Origin: Mesorhizobium carmichaelinearum
GTDB taxonomy: Bacteria > Pseudomonadota > Alphaproteobacteria > Rhizobiales > Rhizobiaceae
Length of the DNA: 64,000 nt
Reading direction: 5' to 3'
NCBI RefSeq assembly: GCF_900199455.1
Contig: NZ_FZQR01000006.1
Coordinates: 310,001 to 374,000 of the forward strand
The position numbers and the translations under genes were made by a program. This document shows positions 36,245 through 44,045 of the stretch, piece by piece. Below the pieces are notes generated by a model, which saw only the letters and a program-made list of their open reading frames with translations, was not told where the DNA came from and searched no databases. Position 1 is the first letter of the stretch, and every line of letters starts with the position of its first letter.

Positions 36245-37243
36245 ATGACCTCTGCCGTCTCCTTCCAGAAAGTCTCGCGCCATTTCGGCAGCGTTCGCGC
36301 TGTCGACGCGGTCGATCTCGACATTGCGCCGGGCGAGTTCTTCGCCATGCTCGGGCCGTCGGGTTCCGGCAAGACGACTTGCCTGCGCCTGATTGCCGGT
36401 TTCGAGCAGCCGACGGCGGGTTCCATCTCGATCTTCGGCGAGCGCGCCGAGGGCGTGCCGCCCTACCGCCGCAACGTCAACACCGTGTTCCAGGACTATG
36501 CGCTGTTCCCGCATCTCAATGTGCTCGACAACGTCGCCTATGGGCTGATGGTCAAGGGCGTCGGCAAGGCCGAGCGGCACAAGGCGGCCGAGGAAGCGCT
36601 GTCGCTGGTGCGGCTGCCCGGCTATGGCGCCCGCCGCCCCGGCCAGCTTTCCGGTGGCCAGCGCCAGCGTGTCGCGCTGGCCCGTGCGCTGGTCAATCAG
36701 CCCAAGGTGCTGCTGCTCGACGAGCCGCTCGGCGCGCTCGACCTCAAACTGCGCGAGAACATGCAGGAAGAGCTGAAATCGCTGCAGAAGGCGCTCGGCA
36801 TCACTTTCGTCTTCGTTACCCATGATCAGGGCGAAGCGCTGTCGATGGCCGACCGCGTCGCTGTCTTCAATGACGGCAGGATCATGCAGATCGGCACGCC
36901 CGAGGACATCTATCAGCGGCCTCGCACGCGCTTCGTCGCCGATTTCGTCGGTTCCTCCAACGTGCTGCCGCCGGACTTCGTCCAGCGTTATTCCGGCCAG
37001 CATCGCTGGGGGAGTCTCCGCCCTGAATCCATCCGCGTCGGACGCGCCGCAAGCGGCGAGGGCGTCGCCGCCCGCCTCGTCTCGACCAACTATCTCGGCG
37101 CCACCACCAGGCTGGCGCTCGATGCCGACGGATTGAAGCTGCACGCCGTGGTGCCGGCCGGCACTGTCCTGCCTGCGGAAGGCGAGGCGGTCATGCTCAC
37201 CTTCAACCGCGAGCACCTGCATCTGATGGACGAGCCGGCATGA
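36245..37243 (+). CDS. Polyamine-type ABC transporter ATPase (YdcT/PotA-like)
   Basis: The 332-residue ATPase has Walker A GPSGSGKTTCLRL, signature LSGGQRQRVALARAL, Walker B VLLLDEPLGALDLKLRE and switch FVTHDQGEAL, followed by a C-terminal OB-like TOBE domain (about 255-330), as in PotA. It energises amine import with the two permeases encoded next. Its ATG lies 208 bases after the binding-protein gene. Its stop overlaps the permease start (ATGA). Confidence 0.93.
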   Translation: MTSAVSFQKVSRHFGSVRAVDAVDLDIAPGEFFAMLGPSGSGKTTCLRLIAGFEQPTAGSISIFGERAEGVPPYRRNVNTVFQDYALFPHLNVLDNVAYGLMVKGVGKAERHKAAEEALSLVRLPGYGARRPGQLSGGQRQRVALARALVNQPKVLLLDEPLGALDLKLRENMQEELKSLQKALGITFVFVTHDQGEALSMADRVAVFNDGRIMQIGTPEDIYQRPRTRFVADFVGSSNVLPPDFVQRYSGQHRWGSLRPESIRVGRAASGEGVAARLVSTNYLGATTRLALDADGLKLHAVVPAGTVLPAEGEAVMLTFNREHLHLMDEPA

Positions 37244-38208
37244 GCGTCGACGTCACCATGCCACGCGCCACCGCCCCCGCCATCCTGCCGGGCAGCGGCG
37301 GCATGCGTGGCGCGCTGTCGGACCTGTTCTGGCGCCGGCCGCAATTGCTTCTGCTGCTCATGCTTTTGCCGCCGGTGCTGTGGCTCGGCATCGTCTATAT
37401 CGGCTCGCTGTTCGCCCTGCTGGCGCAGAGCTTCTTCTCCATCGATGAATATTCCGGCCTCATCAACCGCCAGTTCACGCTGAAGACCTATGGCGACCTG
37501 TTGCAGGCCGCCAATCTCGACATCATCCTGCGCACGGTGACGATGGCGGCACTGGTCACGCTGGCCTCGGCCATCGTCGCCTTCCCCATCGCCTACTATG
37601 CCGCGCGCTATGCACGTGGCCGCTGGAAAGCGTTGTTCTATCTCGGCGTCATGCTGCCGCTGTGGTCGAGCTACCTGGTCAAGATCTATGCCTGGAAGCT
37701 GATCCTGGCCAAGGAAGGCATTTTGACCTGGCTGCTCGCCAAATTGCATTTGCTGTGGGTGCTCGATGCCTGGCTATCGCTGCCGGTCGTCGGCGGCAAC
37801 TCGCTGTCGGTGTCGTTCACCGGTACCTTCATCGTCTTCGTCTATGTCTGGCTGCCCTTCATGATCCTGCCGGTCCAGGCAGCCCTTGAGCGCGTGCCCG
37901 GCAATCTGGTCGAGGCTTCCTCCGATCTCGGCGCCTCGCCGGGGCAGACGTTTCGCAACGTGCTGTTCCCACTGGCGCTGCCCGGCATCGTCGCCGGCTC
38001 GATCTTCACCTTCTCGCTGACGCTTGGCGACTACATCATTCCGCAGATCATCGGCACCTCGCGCCTGTTCATCGGCCAGGCCGTCTATTCGCAGCAAGGC
38101 ACCGCCGGCAACATCCCGCTCGCCGCCGCCTTCACCGTGGTGCCGATCGTGATCATGGGCTTCTACCTCTGGGGCGCCAGGCGCATGGGGGCCTTCGATG
38201 CGCTCTGA
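37240..38208 (+). CDS. Polyamine-type ABC transporter permease 1 (YdcU/PotB-like)
   Basis: The 322-residue permease has six or more membrane segments and the ATPase-contact EAA loop (NLVEASSDLGASPGQTFRNV). It begins LLLLLMLLPPVLWLGIVYIG after a 25-residue polar head. The start overlaps the ATPase stop by 4 bases and the end overlaps the next permease by 11 bases. It pairs with the product of 38198-39013 to form the pore. Confidence 0.92.
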   Translation: MSVDVTMPRATAPAILPGSGGMRGALSDLFWRRPQLLLLLMLLPPVLWLGIVYIGSLFALLAQSFFSIDEYSGLINRQFTLKTYGDLLQAANLDIILRTVTMAALVTLASAIVAFPIAYYAARYARGRWKALFYLGVMLPLWSSYLVKIYAWKLILAKEGILTWLLAKLHLLWVLDAWLSLPVVGGNSLSVSFTGTFIVFVYVWLPFMILPVQAALERVPGNLVEASSDLGASPGQTFRNVLFPLALPGIVAGSIFTFSLTLGDYIIPQIIGTSRLFIGQAVYSQQGTAGNIPLAAAFTVVPIVIMGFYLWGARRMGAFDAL

Positions 38209-39013
38209 CCGTGGCCAATCGGCTCCGCTCGGCCTCAAGATCGCTGCCGCCTGCGGCCTGCTGTTCCTGCATCTGCCGATCCTGCTGATCTTCGTCTATG
38301 CCTTCACCACCGAGGAGAAGAGCTTCGTCTGGCCGCCGCCCGGCCTGACCACGCAGTGGTTCGCCGTCACCTGGAACCGGCCTGATGTCTGGGAGGCGCT
38401 GTCGTTGTCGGTGCGCGTCGCTGCCATCTCGACGGCGCTCGCGCTGGTGCTCGGCACGCTCTGCGCCGCCGCGGTGTCGCGGACAAAATTCTTTGGCCGC
38501 GAGACCATCTCGCTGCTGGTCATTCTGCCCATCGCGCTGCCCGGCATCATCACCGGTATCGCGCTGCGCTCGGCCTTTTCGCTCGCCGACATTCCTTTCT
38601 CGTTCTGGACGATCGTGCTCGGCCACGCCACCTTCTGCGTCGTCGTCGTCTACAACAACGCGGTTGCCCGTTTCCGCCGCACCTCCGGCTCGATGATCGA
38701 GGCCTCGATGGATCTCGGCGCCGACGGTTTTCAGACCTTCCGCCATGTCGTGCTGCCCAACATCGCCACGGCACTGCTTGCCGGCGGCATGCTGGCCTTC
38801 GCGCTTTCGTTCGATGAGGTCATCGTCACCACCTTCACCGCCGGCCAGCAGCAGACGGTGCCGATCTGGATGCTGGAGGAACTGATCCGTCCGCGTCAGC
38901 GCCCGGTCACCAATGTCGTGGCCATGGTCGTCGTGCTGGTGACGCTGCTGCCCATCCTGTTTGCCTATTACCTGACCCGCGACGGCGACCAGATCGCCGG
39001 TTCGGGCAAATGA
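38198..39013 (+). CDS. Polyamine-type ABC transporter permease 2 (YdcV/PotC-like)
   Basis: The 271-residue permease has six membrane segments and an EAA loop (SMIEASMDLGADGFQTFRHV). The N terminus runs into LLFLHLPILLIFVYAFTTEE, typical for PotC-type subunits. It starts 11 bases before the end of the preceding gene, so translation is coupled. It is followed by a long inverted repeat before the aldehyde dehydrogenase gene. Confidence 0.92.
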   Translation: MRSDRGQSAPLGLKIAAACGLLFLHLPILLIFVYAFTTEEKSFVWPPPGLTTQWFAVTWNRPDVWEALSLSVRVAAISTALALVLGTLCAAAVSRTKFFGRETISLLVILPIALPGIITGIALRSAFSLADIPFSFWTIVLGHATFCVVVVYNNAVARFRRTSGSMIEASMDLGADGFQTFRHVVLPNIATALLAGGMLAFALSFDEVIVTTFTAGQQQTVPIWMLEELIRPRQRPVTNVVAMVVVLVTLLPILFAYYLTRDGDQIAGSGK

Positions 39014-39110
39014 GAACAGTGAGTAGTGAGTAGTGAGTAGGGAAATCCACAGCCGGAGCCTGCTCATCAGTGACTACCAACTACTCACTATTCACTACTC
39101 ACTTCTGTTC
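39014..39110. repeat. Long stem of GTGAGTA repeats between permease and dehydrogenase genes
   Basis: The 5' arm (39014-39040) starts GAACA then has three GTGAGTA units, and the 3' arm (39081-39110) is its complement with one mismatch and a 3-base insertion. The folded RNA would be a near-perfect stem of about 27 pairs with a 40-base loop. The 3' arm ends one base before the AAGGAGG ribosome-binding site of the dehydrogenase gene. It may act as a processing, stability or translation-control element. Confidence 0.7.
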
Positions 39111-39123
39111 AAGGAGGAACCCA

Positions 39124-40551
39124 ATGGACACCCAGATGCTGATCGGCTCGAAATTCGAGAACGGCGCCGAGACCGAGGAGGCGATCCTCAATCCGAAGAC
39201 CGGGGCGACCATTCTCAACTTGCCCGAAGCGAGCCAGGCGCAGATCGAGGCAGCGGTTGCGGCCGCTGAAAAGGCGTTCGTCTTGTGGTCGCGCACCACG
39301 CCGGCGCAGCGCTCCGGCTATCTCTTGAAGATCGCCGATCGCATCGAGGCCGAGGCCAAGGAATTCGCCGCTCTCGAGGCTCTGAACTGCGGCAAGCCGA
39401 TCAACGCCGTGCTCAATGACGAGATTCCGGCCATCGTCGACTGCTACCGCTTCTTCGCCGGTGCGGTGCGTTCGATGCCGGGCGTTGTCGCCGGTGAATA
39501 TCTGCCCGGCCACACCTCCATGGTGCGGCGCGACCCGATCGGCATCGTCGCCTCGATCGCGCCATGGAATTATCCCCTGATGATGATGGCCTGGAAGCTG
39601 GCGCCGGCGATCGGCGGCGGCAACACCGTCGTCTTCAAGCCGTCGGAGCAGACGCCGCTGACAGCGCTGAAGCTGGCGAAGATCCTCGCCGAAATCTTAC
39701 CCGAAGGCGTCGTCAATGTCGTGCTCGGCCGCGGCGACAGCGTCGGCAACACGCTGATCAACCACCCCAAGGTCAACATGATCTCGATCACCGGCGACGT
39801 CGCCACCGGCAAGAAGGTGCTGCAGGCGGCCGCCAAGTCGGTCAAGCGCACGCATCTTGAGCTTGGCGGCAAGGCGCCGGTCATCGTCTTCGACGACGCC
39901 GACCTTGGTGCGGTGGTCAACGGCCTGCGCGCCTTCGGCTATTACAATGCCGGCCAGGACTGCACCGCCGCCTGCCGCATCTATGCCGGCAAGAAGATCT
40001 ACGACAAGCTCGTCGCCGATCTCTCGTCCGCCGTCTCGACCATCAAGTACAACCGCCCCGACGACACCGAAAACGAGATCGGGCCGCTGATCTCGCGCCG
40101 CCAGCGCGACCGCGTCTCGAGCTTCGTCGAACGCGCCTCGGAGCTGAAGCACATCGAGATCACCACCGGCGGCAAGCCGGGCGAGGGCACCGGCTTCTAC
40201 TACCAGCCGACCGTCGTTGCCGGCGCGCTGCAGGAGGACGAGATCGTGCGCCGCGAGGTGTTTGGCCCGGTCGTCTCGGTCACCCGCTTCACCGAAGTCG
40301 ACGAGGCGGTGACCTGGGCCAATGACAGCGACTATGGCCTGGCATCGTCGGTGTGGACCAAGGATGTCTCGCGCGCCATGGCGACGGCGGCGCGCCTGCA
40401 ATATGGCTGCACCTGGGTCAACACCCACTTCATGCTGACCAACGAGATGCCGCATGGCGGGCTAAAACAGTCCGGCTACGGCAAGGACATGTCGCTCTAC
40501 GCGCTGGAAGACTATACCGCCGTGCGGCATGTGATGGTGGCGCACGGGTAG
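39124..40551 (+). CDS. patD: Gamma-aminobutyraldehyde dehydrogenase-like aldehyde dehydrogenase
   Basis: The 475-residue NAD-dependent enzyme closely follows E. coli PatD (474 residues): SIAPWNYPLMM, KPSEQTPLTALKLA, catalytic Glu in HLELGGKAPVIV, catalytic Cys in YYNAGQDCTAACRI, and the C-terminal CTWVNTHFML and SGYGKDMSLY. It would oxidise 4-aminobutyraldehyde, from putrescine, to GABA. AGGAGG lies upstream of ATG 39124. It closes an operon ordered as ydcSTUV-patD, which couples amine uptake to oxidation. The aminotransferase or oxidase making the aldehyde is not in the window. Confidence 0.9.
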   Translation: MDTQMLIGSKFENGAETEEAILNPKTGATILNLPEASQAQIEAAVAAAEKAFVLWSRTTPAQRSGYLLKIADRIEAEAKEFAALEALNCGKPINAVLNDEIPAIVDCYRFFAGAVRSMPGVVAGEYLPGHTSMVRRDPIGIVASIAPWNYPLMMMAWKLAPAIGGGNTVVFKPSEQTPLTALKLAKILAEILPEGVVNVVLGRGDSVGNTLINHPKVNMISITGDVATGKKVLQAAAKSVKRTHLELGGKAPVIVFDDADLGAVVNGLRAFGYYNAGQDCTAACRIYAGKKIYDKLVADLSSAVSTIKYNRPDDTENEIGPLISRRQRDRVSSFVERASELKHIEITTGGKPGEGTGFYYQPTVVAGALQEDEIVRREVFGPVVSVTRFTEVDEAVTWANDSDYGLASSVWTKDVSRAMATAARLQYGCTWVNTHFMLTNEMPHGGLKQSGYGKDMSLYALEDYTAVRHVMVAHG

Positions 40552-40557
40552 CATTTT

Positions 40558-40684
40558 CCCTTCTCCCCGTGAAACGGGGAGAAGGTGGCCCGAAGGGCCG
40601 GATGAGGGGCGGCGCAAACCTTGCGGAGGCTGGCTCCGCCCCTCATCTGCCTGCCGGCATCTTCTCCCCGTAAACGGGGCGAAG
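40558..40684. terminator. Paired palindromic terminators between convergent operons
   Basis: A perfect hairpin CCTTCTCCCCGT/CGGGGAGAAGG (40558-40585) lies just after the dehydrogenase stop and a similar one (40661-40684, one mismatch) just before the stop of the convergent gene. A 12-bp inverted repeat, GATGAGGGGCGG (40601-40612) with CCGCCCCTCATC (40636-40647), lies between. The element is a rhizobial composite repeat and is placed to stop transcription from both sides. Confidence 0.65.
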
Positions 40685-40688
40685 ACCG

Positions 40689-41003
40689 CTATTCGACGAT
40701 GCGATAGATGGTCCACAGGCTGGAGCCCGACACGACATAGGGCTCCATCTCCTTGCCCCATTTGGCGTGGGCGTCGATCTTGCCGATCTTGGCGAACATC
40801 GCCTCCAACTGGGCCAGGCTCTCGCCCTGGTGATGCGACTCGACCGTCGCTTCCCGCGCGCCGATCGATCCGGTCATGATCTGGAACTTCAGCTCGGCGA
40901 GGCCGACCTGCGAGCCGATCTCGCGTTCCCATTTCTTCAACAGGTCAAGCACGGTCTGCTTATGCCCGAACTTGGCGTCGATCTGCCATCTGGCGCTGAA
41001 CAT
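40689..41003 (-). CDS. Small protein with dimeric alpha/beta-barrel-like pattern, unknown function
   Basis: The 104-residue cytoplasmic protein begins MFSARWQIDAKFGHKQTVLD and has GLAELKFQIMTGSIGAREAT and LAQLEAMFAKIGKIDAHAKW, then ends in a Tyr/Arg-rich strand. The alternating strand-helix layout suggests a ferredoxin-like dimeric barrel (ABM/NIPSNAP-like), but I do not recognise the exact family. It is the last of three small genes on this strand (41957 down to 40689) with gaps of 36 and 75 bases, likely one operon. Confidence 0.7.
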   Translation of the reverse strand: MFSARWQIDAKFGHKQTVLDLLKKWEREIGSQVGLAELKFQIMTGSIGAREATVESHHQGESLAQLEAMFAKIGKIDAHAKWGKEMEPYVVSGSSLWTIYRIVE

Positions 41004-41039
41004 GTCATTCCTCCCAAGGTTGAGTTAGCGGCTGTTTGC

Positions 41040-41402
41040 CTATTCGTCCCAGGCCTGCACGACGGTCTGCCGCGCGATCTGCCCGTTCTTCAGTTCCAGC
41101 ATCGCGGCGGCGAACACCTTGGTGCCGTCCGGATAGGCGCAGGCCTGGGTGAAGGCCAGGCTGTTGCCGTCGGCGATCGTGGTGTCGACCTTGTGGGTCA
41201 TCGCCCGGCTGCAGATGTCGTCCCAGAAGGTGGTGATCGCCGCACGCCCGCGGATTTCGCGCGGCTTGCTCGGCGGGTTGTTGCGGTCGATCACGCGCAC
41301 CAGCGCGTCATCGGTGTAGAAGCTCGACAGCGTCTTGCCGTCGCGGGTCTCGATCGCCTTCTTGATGGCCGCGCCATCCACGGTTTGGGTCTTGGTCAGC
41401 AT
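41040..41402 (-). CDS. SnoaL-like/NTF2-fold protein
   Basis: The 120-residue protein has the NTF2-like pattern: AIKKAIETRDGKTLSSFYTD, IRGRAAITTFWDDICSRA and KVFAAAMLELKNGQIARQTV, ending with VVQAWDE. Such proteins are small enzymes, lyases or ligand binders. ATG 41402 was chosen because GGAGGATGAA directly precedes it; the upstream secreted AhpD-like gene has the same sequence before its start. It belongs to the three-gene set 40689-41957. Confidence 0.82.
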   Translation of the reverse strand: MLTKTQTVDGAAIKKAIETRDGKTLSSFYTDDALVRVIDRNNPPSKPREIRGRAAITTFWDDICSRAMTHKVDTTIADGNSLAFTQACAYPDGTKVFAAAMLELKNGQIARQTVVQAWDE

Positions 41403-41477
41403 TTCATCCTCCATGGCCCGTCTTCGGGCGGTTGATGTGCGCAAATCTGCCCGGCGCTTATCGGCGGGCAGTGTCGT

Positions 41478-41957
41478 TCACTGCGACTTCGCCTTGACGG
41501 CCGCGAAGACGTCGTCGGTCTGCTTCTTGAAGGTCGCGAGATCGACCTGGCTGCCGTTGAGCATCGTCGACCAATGGCGCACGATCGCCGCCATCGCGAT
41601 CGTCTCCTTGATCTCCTCGTCGCTGGCGCCGTTGAGCTTGGCCGCCTCGGTGTGGAAATAGATGCAGTACTGGCAGGGGATCTGCGCGGCGACCGCAAGG
41701 CCTATCAGCTCCTTGGTCTTGCCGTCGAGCGCGGTCTTGGGGTTGAGTTGCACCCCCTTGATCTCGGCCCAGGCGCCGGCGATGGCGACGTCGGGCAGTG
41801 TCTTGAACATGTCCGGCACCGAGCCGAGCGTCGCCTGGATGTCCTTGTAGGCGGCTGTCGCCGATGCATCCTCGGCCTTTGCGGGAGAGATCGTAAACAG
41901 CGCGCCAATACCTGCCGCGATCACGAATGATCTGACATTCAGTTTTGACTTGAGCAT
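41478..41957 (-). CDS. Exported AhpD-like carboxymuconolactone-decarboxylase family protein
   Basis: The 159-residue precursor has a signal peptide (SFVIAAGIGALFTISPAKA, cleavage near residue 28). The mature part carries Glu83, Cys95, Cys98 and His102 in KELIGLAVAAQIPCQYCIYF, the same E-x11-C-x2-C-x3-H spacing as the active site of alkylhydroperoxidase AhpD. It is probably a periplasmic thiol-dependent peroxidase or related redox protein. Most AhpD-like proteins are cytoplasmic, so export is notable. It is the first gene of the small operon and lies 108 bases below the fusion regulator. Confidence 0.85.
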   Translation of the reverse strand: MLKSKLNVRSFVIAAGIGALFTISPAKAEDASATAAYKDIQATLGSVPDMFKTLPDVAIAGAWAEIKGVQLNPKTALDGKTKELIGLAVAAQIPCQYCIYFHTEAAKLNGASDEEIKETIAMAAIVRHWSTMLNGSQVDLATFKKQTDDVFAAVKAKSQ

Positions 41958-42065
41958 TTCATCCTCCGTTCGCAGCGCCTTCCCGGCGGTATCCGGCTGG
42001 CCTGCATGGGGGAATTGATAGCGCTTACATCGGCGCGCCCGCTTCGCCCGAAAGCGCCATGGCTC

Positions 42066-43619
42066 TCATGGCCCGTCCGGGCCAGCGTGCCTGGCGGAAA
42101 ATGCCGCTGCTGCCGCTCTCGATGGCAGGTCGAGCTTGAGCAGTATGTTGGCGACGTGACGCTTGACCGTGTGCTCGCTCAGCCTGAGTTCGGCGGCGAT
42201 CGCGGCATTGCTTTTGCCATCGGCGATCAAATTCACCACCTCGCTTTCCCGTGCCGTCAACACGGCGGGTTCCGCTGGCTTGGACTTCGAACGGCAGGCC
42301 GGTTCCAGATGCTGCTCCGACGTCGCGTGCACCACCGGCAATGGCTCGTCCAGTTCGCCGAGGCTGACGCGGCCAGCGTCGACGAAATGCAGGCCAGACC
42401 CCACCGCCAGATCGGCAACCAGCCGAGAAGCCAGAATGTCGCCACGCCCGGCATGGTTCGCCAACTGCATGGCCACGCGCGCCGTCAGTCCGACCGGCGG
42501 GCCGCGCGCTTCGATCTCGCCGACATGGACCCCTTGCGCACTCGCCACGCCGATCTGCTGCGCCGCCTCGCGCAACGTCGCCGCGCAGCGTACGGCGCGC
42601 GCCGGCCCGTCGAAGCGCGAGATCATCAATTCGCCATGCGTGCCCACCGCGCGCCCGCCATGGCGCCCGACCAGCAGCCGCCAGCTCTCCTGAAAACGCT
42701 GACTGCGCTCGAGCCACATGCGATCGCCAAGCTTGGCCGTGTCGGAGATGCGCGTCACCAGCAATGCGGCAAGCACACGCTCCGTGTCCGCCACCGCCGG
42801 CTGGCCGGTAAGAAACTCCTCGATCAGATCGGCAACGCGGTCGACATCACCGGTCCAGACCGGATGGTCGCGCCCGGCGATCTCGACCAGCCGTGCATTC
42901 GGGATCTTCTTCGCCAGGAAGCGGCTGGCCTCGGGATCGACACGAACATCGTTGCGGCGATGGATCAGCAGTGTCGGCGCGCTGATCGCGCCGAGGATGT
43001 CTCGCACGTCGATCCCCGCATTCATGCGGGCAAGCGCGGCTGCCGCGGTCGGGCTTGCCGACAGGCGCTCGAAACGCGCCCACCATGTTGAAAAGTGGGT
43101 ATCGTCCACTCGGCCCGGTGCAAAATTCGGCAAGGTGGCGCCGGTGCCCCAGGCCGTTTCGGCCGTAGCGATGAAGGCATCGAGGCGTTCCGGCGACATC
43201 ACCCATTTGTGGAAATGCGCATAGCCGCCATAGAGCGCCAGCGCCCGCGTCCGCTCCGGATAGGTGGCGGCGAACAGCATCGCCATCGGCGCGCCCTCGG
43301 AAGCGCCGAGCAATGCGGCCCGGCCGCTGCCGGCCGCATCCATCACGGCGCGCACATCGTCCATGCGGGTTTCGAGGCTCGGCAGATGATGGGCATCGAC
43401 ACGGTCGGAGAGACCGGTTCCGCGCTTGTCGAACAGGATCAGCCGTGAGAATGCCGACAGCCGCCTCAAGAGCCTGGTATAGCCCTCGTCCTCCCAATGC
43501 AGGTCGAGATTGGAAATGAAGCCCGGGACGAAGACGAGATCAAACGAACCCTGGCCGACCACCTGATAGGCGATCCGCACCTCGCCACTGCGGGCATATC
43601 GGGTCTCGATCGGCCTCAC
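42066..43619 (-). CDS. Alpha/beta hydrolase - degenerate cyclase - LuxR-HTH fusion protein
   Basis: The 517-residue protein has three parts. Residues 1-270 are an alpha/beta hydrolase with nucleophile elbow GASEG (Ser107), LFDKRGTGLSDR and likely His252. Residues 280-430 match class III nucleotide cyclases in WRLLVGRHGGRAV, SRFDGPARAVRCA and GVHVGEIEARG, but the metal-binding Asp of FTDIVGS is Arg290 and that of TAGDG lies in THGEL, so it should be inactive. Residues 450-505 are a LuxR helix-turn-helix (LTARESEVVNLIADGKSNAA, EHTVKRHVANILLKL). I infer a DNA-binding sensor that may bind or hydrolyse a ligand. The small operon below is a likely target. Confidence 0.85.
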   Translation of the reverse strand: MRPIETRYARSGEVRIAYQVVGQGSFDLVFVPGFISNLDLHWEDEGYTRLLRRLSAFSRLILFDKRGTGLSDRVDAHHLPSLETRMDDVRAVMDAAGSGRAALLGASEGAPMAMLFAATYPERTRALALYGGYAHFHKWVMSPERLDAFIATAETAWGTGATLPNFAPGRVDDTHFSTWWARFERLSASPTAAAALARMNAGIDVRDILGAISAPTLLIHRRNDVRVDPEASRFLAKKIPNARLVEIAGRDHPVWTGDVDRVADLIEEFLTGQPAVADTERVLAALLVTRISDTAKLGDRMWLERSQRFQESWRLLVGRHGGRAVGTHGELMISRFDGPARAVRCAATLREAAQQIGVASAQGVHVGEIEARGPPVGLTARVAMQLANHAGRGDILASRLVADLAVGSGLHFVDAGRVSLGELDEPLPVVHATSEQHLEPACRSKSKPAEPAVLTARESEVVNLIADGKSNAAIAAELRLSEHTVKRHVANILLKLDLPSRAAAAAFSARHAGPDGP

Positions 43620-43736
43620 GAGGTTTCTTCCGCCCGGCCTGACGATTTCTGATCGTCGACCATAGCAGAGGCGCGTCGATAGCGGCAGCTCAAACTTTAG
43701 CGAAAGGGAATGTAAGCCCGCGTGGCCGGCTTGCGG

Positions 43737-44045
43737 CTACTTCTGCGACGCGGCGACGTCGGCCGGGGAGGGCTTGAGTCCGAGCTTGAGATCGGCCTCG
43801 GCTGGTGTGATCGGCCGCTTGATCCTGGCCGATGCAGCCACGACGAGTTCGTCGAAGCCTTCGCCGCTGTCCAGCAGTTCGAACAACTGCCGTCGCATCC
43901 TCGGCTCCCAGAACTTGTTGATGTGCTCGGCGACGCCGGCAACCCCTTCCTCGCGCGACTTTGAATGGAAGAAGGCCGCGATCTGGTTGGCCATGCGCAC
44001 GAGCTTTTCCTTGGTGCTCGTGATGTGATCTTCGTCATGCGACAT
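43737..44045 (-). CDS. fdsD: NAD-dependent formate dehydrogenase, delta subunit
   Basis: The 102-residue protein begins MSHDEDHITSTKEKLVRMAN and contains QIAAFFHSKSREEGVAGVAE then HINKFWEPRMRRQLFELLD, the pattern of FdsD. It takes part in assembly or stability of the formate dehydrogenase complex. ATG 44045 lies inside the end of fdhD (11-base overlap). It is the last gene of fdsGBA-fdhD-fdsD. The 117 bases below it before the fusion regulator show no gene. Confidence 0.9.
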   Translation of the reverse strand: MSHDEDHITSTKEKLVRMANQIAAFFHSKSREEGVAGVAEHINKFWEPRMRRQLFELLDSGEGFDELVVAASARIKRPITPAEADLKLGLKPSPADVAASQK

